Translations under genes and position numbers: made by a program
The notes under the pieces: generated by a model
What the model was told of the DNA's origin: nothing
Databases searched by the model: none
Seen by the model: only the letters and a program-made list of their open reading frames with translations
Assembly: GCA_964346815.1 (NCBI GenBank)
Contig: CAYFWF010000047.1
Span: 1-64,000, forward strand
Source of the DNA: CAYFWF01 sp964346815
GTDB lineage: Bacteria > Acidobacteriota > Aminicenantia > Aminicenantales > Aminicenantaceae
Reading direction: 5' to 3'
Length of the DNA: 64,000 nt
Shown here: positions 26,464 through 35,446 of the stretch, one piece after another
How the letters are laid out: the number at the start of each line of letters is the position of its first letter
How positions within the stretch are numbered: the first letter of the stretch is position 1

Positions 26464-26492
26464 TTGACAATTTATGTACTCGACCCTATATT
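26464..26492 (+). promoter_or_regulatory. Promoter of dnaG-rpoD
   Basis: A consensus TTGACA (26464-26469), a 17-base spacer and TATATT (26487-26492), 33 bases before the dnaG ATG. This is one of the best sigma70-type promoters in the window. Confidence 0.7.
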
Positions 26493-26525
26493 TTATGAGT
26501 TAAACTCCATTGCTCATCGAAAATC

Positions 26526-28271
26526 ATGGAAGTTATCGACCAAATAAGGCAAACTGCCAATATCCTTGAAATCGCCTCCCAATATACGACGCTGAAAAGG
26601 AGCGGACGGAGGCATGTTGGACTCTGTCCTTTTCATTCGGAAAAGACTCCGTCATTCACTATCGATGAAGAAAAGCAGCTCTTTCACTGCTTCGGATGCG
26701 GGGCAGGCGGTGATCTTTTCACTCTCGTCATGGAGAAGGAAAATCTCAGTTTCTCTGAGGCACTACGTTACTTGGCACAGAAATACCATATCACGCTGCC
26801 CGAGAGGAAAAGACTGTCTCCCCAATATAAGAGACTCGAAGAGAACATCCTGAAGCTCACAGAAAGTGCGCTCGCTTTCTTCAAAAAAAACCTCTTCAAT
26901 ACAGGAGAAGGAAGAAAAGCCCTGGAATATTTGAAAAAGAGGCACATTTCCGATGAAATCATCCAGAAATTCAAGCTCGGCTATGCCTTGAACTCCTGGG
27001 ACTCCCTCATTTCCTATTTTCAGAGGCAAAAGGTATCACCCAAACTTCTGGAGAAAGCGGGTTTAGTCATTTACAATCCAAAAAAAGAAAGTTACTATGA
27101 CCGATTCCGGGGGAGAATCATCTTCCCCATTTTCAGCGAAACCGGAAAAGCCGTGGCTTTTGGAGGAAGAAGCCTGTTCGATGCCGAACCCAAATATCTC
27201 AATTCTCCAGACACACCTATATATAAAAAAGGGGGGCTCCTTTACGGCTTAAATTTCTGTAAAGAAGTAATCCGGGAAAAACAAGAAATTATATTGGTAG
27301 AAGGATACACGGACTTCATCTCCCTATTCCAAGCTGGAATAAAAAACCTCGCAGCTTCCCTTGGGACAAGCCTGACATCAGAACAGATTTCAAAAGCGAG
27401 AAATTTCGCAAGGAAAAAAATGATCATATGCTTCGACGCAGATACAGCTGGTGTGAAAGCAGCTGGCCGTGCAGTATCATTGGGTTTTGAGGAAGGCATG
27501 CAAACATATATTTTGAGGCTCCCTCAAGGAAATGATCCTGACAGTTTTGTGAGAAAGTTCGGGGCTGAGGCATTTCTCAAATCAATAGAAGGGAGCACAC
27601 CGGGCTTGAAATTTCTCATCGAAATGCAAAAAAGAGATTTCAACTCTGATATTCCGGAAGAAAAAGCACAAATCGCTAACAAGATTGCCAGCGAGTTAGA
27701 AAAAATATCCGATCTCGTCGTGCGGGACGATTACATAAAACAAACTTGCGAGTATCTTGGCATCGACGAAGGCGACCTAAGATCAAGAATCAAGCAGAAA
27801 AAGAAGGAACCAACGGTGGCGGGAAAAATCACTTTGCTCCCTGTCGAGGAAATCCTTCTTCTTATACTTTTCAAACATAAGGCCATCGCCCAATCCCTTC
27901 TCGGAAGCCTTAATTTGCAGTACTTGAAAGGACTCAGGAGCGAACCTATTTTCAGAACAGCTCAAATCATATATGATAAAAACAAAAGACTGCCTGAAAT
28001 CTCAGACGTCAAGAGGGAACTAGACAAATCGCTTTACAGTTCCTTATCAGAAATTTTGATGGAGAGCGATTATGTCCCCTCCAAAGAAGAAGTGAAGGAT
28101 TGTCTTGAAATAATAAAAGAAAGATATCTCGAAAACAAGCGCAAAGAATTGAGAATTCAAATCGACAGATTGCAGCGAAACAAAGAAGAAGACGATAAAA
28201 TCAAACCACTTCTCAAACAAATAGCTGATATTACAAATCAATTATCAGCGATGCCGCAACGAAATCAATGA
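26526..28271 (+). CDS. dnaG: DNA primase
   Basis: A 581-residue primase that lays RNA primers at replication forks. The CHC2 zinc domain has C34, H37, C55 and C58. The TOPRIM core follows (VEGYTDFISLFQAGI near 258, then FDADTAG). The C-terminal ~150 residues are the helicase-interaction domain with little sequence signature. The ribosome-binding site before ATG 26526 is weak, but the start is close to the zinc domain as usual. rpoD follows after 49 bases, giving the dnaG-rpoD part of the classical macromolecular synthesis operon, without rpsU. Confidence 0.97.
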   Translation: MEVIDQIRQTANILEIASQYTTLKRSGRRHVGLCPFHSEKTPSFTIDEEKQLFHCFGCGAGGDLFTLVMEKENLSFSEALRYLAQKYHITLPERKRLSPQYKRLEENILKLTESALAFFKKNLFNTGEGRKALEYLKKRHISDEIIQKFKLGYALNSWDSLISYFQRQKVSPKLLEKAGLVIYNPKKESYYDRFRGRIIFPIFSETGKAVAFGGRSLFDAEPKYLNSPDTPIYKKGGLLYGLNFCKEVIREKQEIILVEGYTDFISLFQAGIKNLAASLGTSLTSEQISKARNFARKKMIICFDADTAGVKAAGRAVSLGFEEGMQTYILRLPQGNDPDSFVRKFGAEAFLKSIEGSTPGLKFLIEMQKRDFNSDIPEEKAQIANKIASELEKISDLVVRDDYIKQTCEYLGIDEGDLRSRIKQKKKEPTVAGKITLLPVEEILLLILFKHKAIAQSLLGSLNLQYLKGLRSEPIFRTAQIIYDKNKRLPEISDVKRELDKSLYSSLSEILMESDYVPSKEEVKDCLEIIKERYLENKRKELRIQIDRLQRNKEEDDKIKPLLKQIADITNQLSAMPQRNQ

Positions 28272-28320
28272 AACATTTGTATAAAACTAAAGAGAATGGA
28301 TACCTATAGAGGAGTTGAGA

Positions 28321-29952
28321 TTGCCTTCTGATAATAAATACGACAGAAATGAAGTCCACGACTTGATCTCAAAAGGCAGAAAAAGAGGTTATATCCTCTT
28401 CGAAGAAATCGACAAGACTTTCCAGGATGAATTCGACAGCGAAGAGGATTTCGATGAATTCATAAGTTCCATGGACGATTATGGGATCAAAATCCGGTAC
28501 AAGAGAAAGGACTATGTGCCCAAACGAAAGAAAAGTGACACCATTTCCATCGAAGGGCTGGAACGGACAACCGATCCAGTAAAGCTTTATCTGCGGGAAA
28601 TGGGAAACATCTCTCTACTCACCAGAGAAGGAGAGATTTCAATCGCCAGGGAAATCGAACGCGGAGAAAAAACGATTGTAAAGGCCCTCTCTAAGACGAG
28701 ACTCGTCCTCAACGAAGTTCTTTCCATAGAGGATAAGCTGCAAGACAGCCCTGATATCCTTCAAGAGATGTTCGAGATCAGTGAGGATGATATTCCCGAA
28801 GGAGAAATCGAAGAAAAAAAGAAACAAATCCTGGATAAGATAAAAAAAATTAGAGGATTGAGTGAGCAGCTCGATTCGATTCCTGCAAGAAAAAGATTTG
28901 CATTGACCAGAGGCCGGCTCATCGTTCAGATGAGCCGTCTCATCCGGAACCTCAACATACGCCCAAGCCTGCAAGAAGAAATTATCGAAAGTCTTCGAGA
29001 GAAACTCAGAGTTATCAATGAATTGGAAGAAACACGAGAAGAATTGATACTCTCTCTAAACCAGGCAAAAGCCAAAAAATCGACAAAGAAAGCATCCGAT
29101 CTGAAGCAGAAGACCAAGGACATCAACGGGCTGCTGCGCAGTTATCAGCAAGATATTGGGCTCGATTCCCAAGCATTAAGAAAAATCCTGCGTGCGATCA
29201 CGACAGGGAGAAAAATCAGCGACCAGGCAAAAAAGGAATTGGTCGCAGCGAATCTGAGACTGGTCGTTTCGATCGCGAAAAAGTACAGCAACCGCGGACT
29301 TCAATTCCTCGATCTGATTCAAGAGGGGAACATGGGATTGATGAAAGCAGTGGATAAATTCGAGTACCGGAGAGGATACAAATTCTCCACTTATGCCACC
29401 TGGTGGATCAGACAAGCCATAACCAGAGCTATCGCAGATCAAGCCAGGACAATAAGGATCCCTGTCCATATGATAGAAACCATAAACAAACTCATCCGGG
29501 TATCCAGAAGCCTGGTTCAGGAAGTCGGCCGAGAGCCCTCCAGCGAGGAGATCGCCAAAAAAATGGATCTTCCTATCCATAAAGTGAGGAAAATCATAAA
29601 AATCGCTCAGGAACCCATTTCTCTGGAAACGCCGATCGGAGAGGAAGAGGACAGTCATCTCGGAGATTTCATCGAGGACAAGTTTATCCCTTCGCCTCCC
29701 GATACTGTTATCCATATCAATTTAAGGGAACAGATCGAGACCGCTCTGAAGACCCTCACCGAAAGAGAAGCTAAAGTTCTGAAAATGAGATTCGGACTGG
29801 GTGACGGAAACGAACACACCCTGGAGGAAGTCGGACAGCAGTTCAAAGTGACCCGTGAAAGAATCAGACAGATAGAGGCAAAAGCATTGAGAAAATTGAA
29901 GCATCCCAGCCGAAGCCGAAGGCTGAAATCGTTCACCAACGATGAGAACTAA
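28321..29952 (+). CDS. rpoD: RNA polymerase primary sigma factor
   Basis: A 543-residue housekeeping sigma factor. No ATG is available at the N-terminus. TTG 28321 lies 6 bases after AGGAG, whereas the frame-extending TTG 28315 abuts it, so 28321 is preferred. Region 1.1 covers the first ~65 residues (GRKRGYILFEEID), region 1.2-2.4 includes RTTDPVKLYLREMG and YATWWIRQAITRAI, and region 4.2 ends with VTRERIRQIEAKALRKL. A non-conserved acidic/basic insert lies between 1.2 and 2.1. It shares the dnaG promoter. Confidence 0.97.
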   Translation: MPSDNKYDRNEVHDLISKGRKRGYILFEEIDKTFQDEFDSEEDFDEFISSMDDYGIKIRYKRKDYVPKRKKSDTISIEGLERTTDPVKLYLREMGNISLLTREGEISIAREIERGEKTIVKALSKTRLVLNEVLSIEDKLQDSPDILQEMFEISEDDIPEGEIEEKKKQILDKIKKIRGLSEQLDSIPARKRFALTRGRLIVQMSRLIRNLNIRPSLQEEIIESLREKLRVINELEETREELILSLNQAKAKKSTKKASDLKQKTKDINGLLRSYQQDIGLDSQALRKILRAITTGRKISDQAKKELVAANLRLVVSIAKKYSNRGLQFLDLIQEGNMGLMKAVDKFEYRRGYKFSTYATWWIRQAITRAIADQARTIRIPVHMIETINKLIRVSRSLVQEVGREPSSEEIAKKMDLPIHKVRKIIKIAQEPISLETPIGEEEDSHLGDFIEDKFIPSPPDTVIHINLREQIETALKTLTEREAKVLKMRFGLGDGNEHTLEEVGQQFKVTRERIRQIEAKALRKLKHPSRSRRLKSFTNDEN

Positions 29953-29989
29953 CCGCATCAAAAGCATCCTGCAATCCGCCATATAACCC

Positions 29990-30180
29990 AACATCGCTTC
30001 TCCAAACGCTGTTGGACTTGGATAGAAAGCTACGGAGTTGGCCGCGAGGACTGTATGAGCGCGGAATGATCGACTGGAGTGGCCTGAGAATGGCAGAGAA
30101 CAATGAGGGGCAACAACAGATAACCATGCGGAGTTCCGCGGGGCCGAGAAGTTTGGTGAGGGTAGACACTTACTATGGCA
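29990..30180 (+). repeat. Family A repeat, internal fragment (copy 4)
   Basis: CATGCGGAGTTCCGC followed by GGCCGAGAAG and GGTGAGGG matches copy 1 near 17591-17628, and GCGAGGACTGTATGAGCGCG matches copy 1 near 17511-17530, in the same order. The outer GCAGGGAAATG arms are missing. It fills the space between rpoD and tRNA-Met. Confidence 0.5.
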
Positions 30181-30189
30181 CTCAATAAA

Positions 30190-30218
30190 TTGACTTGGTT
30201 CATGAGATTTGCTATATA
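30190..30218 (+). promoter_or_regulatory. Promoter of tRNA-Met
   Basis: TTGACT (30190-30195), a 17-base spacer and TATATA (30213-30218), 10 bases before the tRNA 5' end. Confidence 0.65.
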
Positions 30219-30228
30219 ACAAATTCAA

Positions 30229-30300
30229 GGGCCTATAGCTCAGCGGTAGAGCCACCGGCTCATAACCGGCAGGTCCCAGGTTCGAATCCTGGTAGGCCCA
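30229..30300 (+). tRNA. tRNA-Met (CAU)
   Basis: A 72-nt cloverleaf. The acceptor GGGCCTA pairs with TAGGCCC, the discriminator is A, the anticodon loop CTCATAA gives CAU, and the T loop is TTCGAAT. CCA is not encoded. The paired first base and the T arm fit elongator Met. A lysidine-modified Ile tRNA with CAU cannot be fully excluded by eye. Confidence 0.93.
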
Positions 30301-30321
30301 CTTTTTTCTTGAGGATAAGAT

Positions 30322-31035
30322 GTGGATACAGATTTCGAGAATCTAATTCAACTTCAGAATCTTGATATCGAAATGAAGAACACATCTCTCCTCCTCGAAG
30401 AACTTCCCCGCCAAATCAAAGATCTCGATAAAAAAATAGAAGAAAGCCTTAAAGTCGTCCAGGAGGCCAAAGATAAGCTCGCTCAAAATCAGAAAAGAAG
30501 ACGTGATCTCGAGGCCGAAGTCCAAGACTTAAAAGGGAAAATAACAAAATATAAAAGGCAGCTCAATGAGGTCAGAACCAATAAAGAATACAGCTCCCTT
30601 CTCAAGGAAATCGAAGAAACCCAAGTGAAGATCGACACTCATGAAGAAGAAATTATCGGAGAAATGCTCGCTGCAGATGACATCGAAAAAGACATCAAAT
30701 TAGCCGATCAAAAAGCCGAACAAATCCAGAAAGAGCTGACCAAACAAAAAGAAGCCATCTTAAAAAAGAAAAAAGAGATGGAGGACGAAAAAGCCTCGCT
30801 TCAGAGGAAGAAAGAAGAGCTTCTCCCAAAGGTGCCTTCCGACAAATTGAATCTCTACAATCAGATCTCCGCTAAAAAAAATGGGATCGTGCTCTCCCCT
30901 TTATGGGATGAGTTCTGCTCGATGTGCCACATGAGGATTCGCCCCCAGATGGTCAATGAACTCCTTGCTGGAAACAAAATCATTCTTTGTGAGAACTGCG
31001 GCAGAATTCTCTACCACCCTGAAAAAAAGACTTGA
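30322..31035 (+). CDS. CdsZ-like coiled-coil zinc-ribbon protein
   Basis: A 237-residue protein starting at GTG 30322 behind GAGG. The first ~175 residues are a long antiparallel coiled coil, very rich in Lys, Glu and Gln. The C-terminus has a C4 zinc ribbon with C199, C202, C223 and C226. This is the layout of the C4-type zinc-ribbon (HP0958/FlgZ/CdsZ-like) family, linked to RNA or nucleic-acid binding and in some species to flagellar or secretion regulation. Here the neighbours are tRNA-Met and a convergent acyl-CoA synthetase, and no flagellar genes are present. Confidence 0.82.
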   Translation: MDTDFENLIQLQNLDIEMKNTSLLLEELPRQIKDLDKKIEESLKVVQEAKDKLAQNQKRRRDLEAEVQDLKGKITKYKRQLNEVRTNKEYSSLLKEIEETQVKIDTHEEEIIGEMLAADDIEKDIKLADQKAEQIQKELTKQKEAILKKKKEMEDEKASLQRKKEELLPKVPSDKLNLYNQISAKKNGIVLSPLWDEFCSMCHMRIRPQMVNELLAGNKIILCENCGRILYHPEKKT

Positions 31036-31048
31036 CTCATCGAGAACT

Positions 31049-32851
31049 TCATGTTTCCCTATTTACTGCTTCGGCCTCCCCGTAGAGGGCATTGATCACG
31101 TCTTTATATTTCTCTTCGATGGTGTTTCTCTTTACTTTTAAGGTTGGAGTGATCTCTCCTTTTTCTACCTCGAATTCTCTGTCCAGGAGAGCCACTTTTT
31201 TTATTTTTTCATAGGAGGCGAGATGAGGCGTAGTCCGTTCAATTTCTGCCTCTAAAAACCTAATGATCTGGTCATTCTCCACCAGACTCTTTCTGTCTTG
31301 GTAAGAGATGTTGTTGAACTTGGCATATTCCTCAAGTTTTTCAAAATTGGGAACAATCAAGGCAGACATGAACTTACGCTTATCCCCTATGACCATTGCG
31401 TTGGAAATATATGCGTTGGTCTTGAGAAGATTCTCGATAGGTTGAGGAGCGACATTCTTTCCACCCGCAGTGACGATAATGTCTTTCTTCCTGTCGGTTA
31501 TGACCAAGAATCCGTCTTCGTCAAGATAGCCGATGTCTCCTGTGTAAAGCCACCCCTCTTTGAGCACCTCATTCGTCTCTTCCTCCATTTTATAATAGCC
31601 CTTCATGATGTTGGGACCTCTGGCGAGAATTTCTCCATCTTCGGCGATTTTGACATCCACAGCGGGAATAGGGGGTCCCACCGTCCCGAATTTTATTTTT
31701 TCTAACCTGTTGACAGAGATAACCGGAGAACTCTCGGTCAGCCCATATCCTTCCAGTACGACGAGCCCCATGGCGTAAAACAGTTCTGCGATATCTTTGG
31801 AAAGAGGGGCGGCTCCTGAAACAAAAAATTTCACTTTCCCTCCAGTCTTTTCAATTATTTTAGAAAAAACGAGCCTATGAGCTATCCTCCTTTTGAACCG
31901 AAGGAACCGAGGGACAGGATCTCCCTTGAGTGTTTTTTGACCGTATTTTCGTCCGACTTTAGTTGCCCAAAAAAATATCTTTCTCTTGAGCGGAGGGCTG
32001 GATAGAACATTATCCATAACTTTTGCATAAATCTTCTCGAACACCCTTGGCACGCTGACCATGATTTGAGGCCGAACTTCTAAGAGGTTTTCGCCAACCG
32101 TATCTATACTTTCGGCATAGGCAATAGAACATCCCTTATACAGGTAGCAGAAGGTGACCATCCTTTCAAAACTGTGGGATAACGGCAGGAAGGACAAAAC
32201 GGTATCTTGATGGGTGAACTCGATGACTTGGGTGGCGGAAATGACGTTACTGACAAAATTTCCATGGGAGAGCATGACTCCTTTTGGAAGCCCAGTTGTT
32301 CCTGAGGTGTATATGATGGAGGCCACGTCATCAGGTTTGACTTTAGATGCAATCCGGTCGAAAAGACCTGGATCCTCCGCCTGTATTTTTTCTCCGCGTT
32401 TCATAACCTGGTCATAAGTTATGACTCCCTCTGGGGCTTGCGTTTCCAAAGTTATGTAGTGAGTGACTTTAGTGAGCTCACTCTTCACGGCTTCCACTTT
32501 GCTTCCAAGAAATGCATCGGAATACAAAACAACTTTAGCATCGGAATTATGGATGATGTACTTGATCTGTTCGGGGACCAAAGAGGTATAAATGGGCACG
32601 GTGACTCCCCCCAAACATAGATTTGCCAGATCCGTCATCACCCATTCGGGCCTGTTTTCTGAGAGAATGATAAGCTTATCTCCTGGATTCAACCCCAAAT
32701 CTCTCAATCCTAAAGAAAAATATCTCACTCTCCGGGAAAATTCATCTGTGGATACAGGGACATATTTCCCTTCCTTCTTGTAGAGCATGAGATCATCTTT
32801 GGGATAAGATTTGACTGTATTAAGGAATAACTGGCTGATTGTCTCGACCAT
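31049..32851 (-). CDS. Long-chain fatty-acid--CoA ligase
   Basis: A 600-residue AMP-forming acyl-CoA synthetase of the long FadD15/ACSL type. The phosphate loop TSGTTGLPKG is at 182-191, then YGLTESSP and YTGDIGYLDEDGFL with DRKKDIIVTAGGKN. It activates long-chain fatty acids with ATP and CoA, probably at the inner membrane face. ATG 32851 is preceded by AGGAG at good spacing and by a TTGACA promoter. It is downstream of gyrA on the same strand but has its own promoter. Links with the acyl-CoA dehydrogenase at 58 kb are functional only. Confidence 0.92.
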   Translation of the reverse strand: MVETISQLFLNTVKSYPKDDLMLYKKEGKYVPVSTDEFSRRVRYFSLGLRDLGLNPGDKLIILSENRPEWVMTDLANLCLGGVTVPIYTSLVPEQIKYIIHNSDAKVVLYSDAFLGSKVEAVKSELTKVTHYITLETQAPEGVITYDQVMKRGEKIQAEDPGLFDRIASKVKPDDVASIIYTSGTTGLPKGVMLSHGNFVSNVISATQVIEFTHQDTVLSFLPLSHSFERMVTFCYLYKGCSIAYAESIDTVGENLLEVRPQIMVSVPRVFEKIYAKVMDNVLSSPPLKRKIFFWATKVGRKYGQKTLKGDPVPRFLRFKRRIAHRLVFSKIIEKTGGKVKFFVSGAAPLSKDIAELFYAMGLVVLEGYGLTESSPVISVNRLEKIKFGTVGPPIPAVDVKIAEDGEILARGPNIMKGYYKMEEETNEVLKEGWLYTGDIGYLDEDGFLVITDRKKDIIVTAGGKNVAPQPIENLLKTNAYISNAMVIGDKRKFMSALIVPNFEKLEEYAKFNNISYQDRKSLVENDQIIRFLEAEIERTTPHLASYEKIKKVALLDREFEVEKGEITPTLKVKRNTIEEKYKDVINALYGEAEAVNRET

Positions 32852-32879
32852 TAATCACTCCTAACAACCGGTTGGATAA

Positions 32880-32909
32880 ATTTTAAAGAAGTCCAGGAAC
32901 AGGTGTCAA
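32880..32909 (-). promoter_or_regulatory. Promoter of the acyl-CoA synthetase gene
   Basis: Minus-strand TTGACA (32909-32904), an 18-base spacer and TAAAAT (32885-32880), 28 bases before the start codon. Confidence 0.55.
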
Positions 32910-32947
32910 GCAACAAAGAGAAGAGGTACAGAAGACTCTTCTGGATT

Positions 32948-35368
32948 TCAGCTTTCGCGCACTTTGGCGATCGAGACTACCCTATCGCCCTTTTCAAGGT
33001 TGATAATTCTTACTCCTTGAGTAGCCCGGCTCAATGGCCTGATCTGTTCGGTTTTAATCCGGATGACCTTTCCGAGTTCAGTGATTAAGAGCATTTCTTC
33101 ATCGGAAATCCCGACAATCCCGACAGCCTTCCCTATTTTGGATCCGATACGGAGATTGAGGACTCCTTTTCCGCCCCTTCGATGTCTGGGATAAAGCTCC
33201 ACAGGGGTTTTTTTCCCATATCCTTTCTCACTGGCTGTGAAGATGTATTTTTCAGCCTCTCCAGCAACCACCATCCCTATGATCTCATCCTTTTTGTTTA
33301 AGGACAGGGCTTTCACTCCCGCAGCCTGTCGGCCCATAGGTCTGACATCGCTTTCTTTAAACCGGATAGCCTTTCCCAATTTTGTCCCGATAATGATATC
33401 TTTGTTTCCGTCTGTGAGCTTCGCAGAGATCAACTCAGACTTAGGAGTCATTCCGATGGCAATGATCCCCCCCCTCCGTATATGGCGAAATTCACTCAAC
33501 CGCGTTTTTTTGATCCGGCCGTCCGAACAGAGCATAACGATATATTCATTCTCGGGAAAATCTCTCACTGCAACAACAGAGCTTGTCTTCTCACCAGGAC
33601 TCATCTCTACAAGATTTCTAATGGATTTTCCCCGACTCGAAACACCCAAATCCGGAATAAGTAAAGCTTTCAGCCAATAGAGATTGCCTTGATTGGTAAA
33701 AATAAGAAGATAGCTATGGGTAGAACTGATGAAGAGATCCTGCACCACATCCTCGGGTTTCATCCTGATGCCTCTTCGTCCTTTCCCCCCGCGGCTTTGA
33801 AAGTGATAATAGCTCAGAGAGGTTCTCTTGACATATCCAGAGGAAGTGTAAGTCAGCACCACATCCTCTTCCTTGATCAAATCTTCTGCCTTCATGTCTA
33901 AGACTTCTTCTGCGACGATCTCTGACTTTCTCTCATCCTGATATTCTTTTTTTATCTGTGTGAGTTCGTCGACGATGATATCCAATATGAGCTCTTCGCT
34001 TCCGAGTATTTTTCTCAGTTTCGTTATCAGCTTTTTCAACTCCTGGTATTCCTTCAATATTTTATCCCTTTCCAACCGGGTTAACTTTTGAAGCTGCATT
34101 TCTAGAATAGCCTGAGCCTGGATTTTGCTTAAATTGAAATTCGCGATCAGTCCTCTTCTTGCTTGATCCACAGTGCGGGAAGCGCGGATCAGCTTGATGA
34201 CAGCATCCAGATGATCCAACGCGATGTTTAAGCCTTCCAGAATATGGGCTCTGTGTTCTGCTTTTTTCAACTCAAAACGCGTTCGGCGCCGTACCACATC
34301 CTGACGGTGGGAAATAAAATACCACATCATATCGAGAAGCCCCATCACTTTGGGTTGCTTCTCTACGATCGCCAGCATGATGATCCCGAAAGATGTCTGA
34401 AGAGCGGTGTGCTTGTACAGGTTGTTGAGAATAACCTCGGGAAACTCTCCCTTCCTGATCTCGACCACGATTCTCATCCCTTCTCTGTCCGACTCATCCC
34501 TGATATCCGCAATCCCCCCCAGTTTCTTGTTGTTGACGAGATCTGCAATATTTTCCAGCAGCCTGCCTTTGTTGACCTGATAGGGTATTTCGGTGATAAC
34601 GATCCGATCTCTCTCGTTTTTTCGTCCTCTTTCGATCATGGCACGGGCTCTTAAACAGATAATACCTCTTCCTGTTTTATATGCGCTTTTTATACCTTCG
34701 GTGCCGAAAATATATCCCCCTGTGGGAAAATCAGGCCCACCCACAAACTCCATTATTTTTTCCAAGCCAGCCTTCGGATGTTTGATAAGGTATACGATTC
34801 CGTCGATTATCTCTCCCAAATTATGAGGGGGGATATTGGTCGCCATTCCCACAGCGATTCCTGATCCACCATTTATCAGCAGATTTGGAAATTTTGCCGG
34901 TAAAACCTCGGGCATTTGAAGGCTTTCGTCATAATTGGGAACAAAATTGACTGTGTCCTTTTCGATATCTGCGAGCAGCTCATGGGTGATTTTTCTCATC
35001 CTGACTTCGGTATAGCGCATGGCCGCAGGAGGATCTCCATCTATGGAGCCGAAATTACCCTGCCCATCCACGAGGGGGTACCTCAGACTGAAGCTTTGAG
35101 CCATCCTTACCAGCGTATCATAGACAGCCATCTCACCATGGGGATGGTATTTACCGATCACGTCTCCTACGATGCGGGCAGACTTTTTGTAAGGCTTGTT
35201 CCATACATTGTTCACATCGTGCATGGCATACAGAGTGCGCCTGTGGACCGGCTTCAATCCGTCTTTGATGTCAGGAATGGCTCTTCCTATGATTACGCTC
35301 ATGGCATAATCCAGATAGGACTGCCGCATTTCTTTTTCGAGGCTCACCACCTCCAACTTGCTGCTCAT
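32948..35368 (-). CDS. gyrA: DNA gyrase subunit A
   Basis: An 806-residue type II topoisomerase subunit for DNA cleavage and wrapping. The catalytic Tyr is Y119 (AAMRYTEVR). The C-terminal pinwheel carries the GyrA box as QSRGGKG, which marks gyrase rather than topoisomerase IV. In the quinolone region the sequence is HPHGEMAVYD, so the position equal to E. coli Ser83 is Met80 and Asp87 is kept as D84. The start ATG 35368 has GGAG upstream. It follows gyrB by 78 bases on the same strand. Confidence 0.97.
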   Translation of the reverse strand: MSSKLEVVSLEKEMRQSYLDYAMSVIIGRAIPDIKDGLKPVHRRTLYAMHDVNNVWNKPYKKSARIVGDVIGKYHPHGEMAVYDTLVRMAQSFSLRYPLVDGQGNFGSIDGDPPAAMRYTEVRMRKITHELLADIEKDTVNFVPNYDESLQMPEVLPAKFPNLLINGGSGIAVGMATNIPPHNLGEIIDGIVYLIKHPKAGLEKIMEFVGGPDFPTGGYIFGTEGIKSAYKTGRGIICLRARAMIERGRKNERDRIVITEIPYQVNKGRLLENIADLVNNKKLGGIADIRDESDREGMRIVVEIRKGEFPEVILNNLYKHTALQTSFGIIMLAIVEKQPKVMGLLDMMWYFISHRQDVVRRRTRFELKKAEHRAHILEGLNIALDHLDAVIKLIRASRTVDQARRGLIANFNLSKIQAQAILEMQLQKLTRLERDKILKEYQELKKLITKLRKILGSEELILDIIVDELTQIKKEYQDERKSEIVAEEVLDMKAEDLIKEEDVVLTYTSSGYVKRTSLSYYHFQSRGGKGRRGIRMKPEDVVQDLFISSTHSYLLIFTNQGNLYWLKALLIPDLGVSSRGKSIRNLVEMSPGEKTSSVVAVRDFPENEYIVMLCSDGRIKKTRLSEFRHIRRGGIIAIGMTPKSELISAKLTDGNKDIIIGTKLGKAIRFKESDVRPMGRQAAGVKALSLNKKDEIIGMVVAGEAEKYIFTASEKGYGKKTPVELYPRHRRGGKGVLNLRIGSKIGKAVGIVGISDEEMLLITELGKVIRIKTEQIRPLSRATQGVRIINLEKGDRVVSIAKVRES

Positions 35369-35446
35369 GGATTCTCCTTTATCTTATATAAGTCGTGCTC
35401 ATGGATATCGAACCACCGAATCATCGGGAGATGCTCAACCTACACA

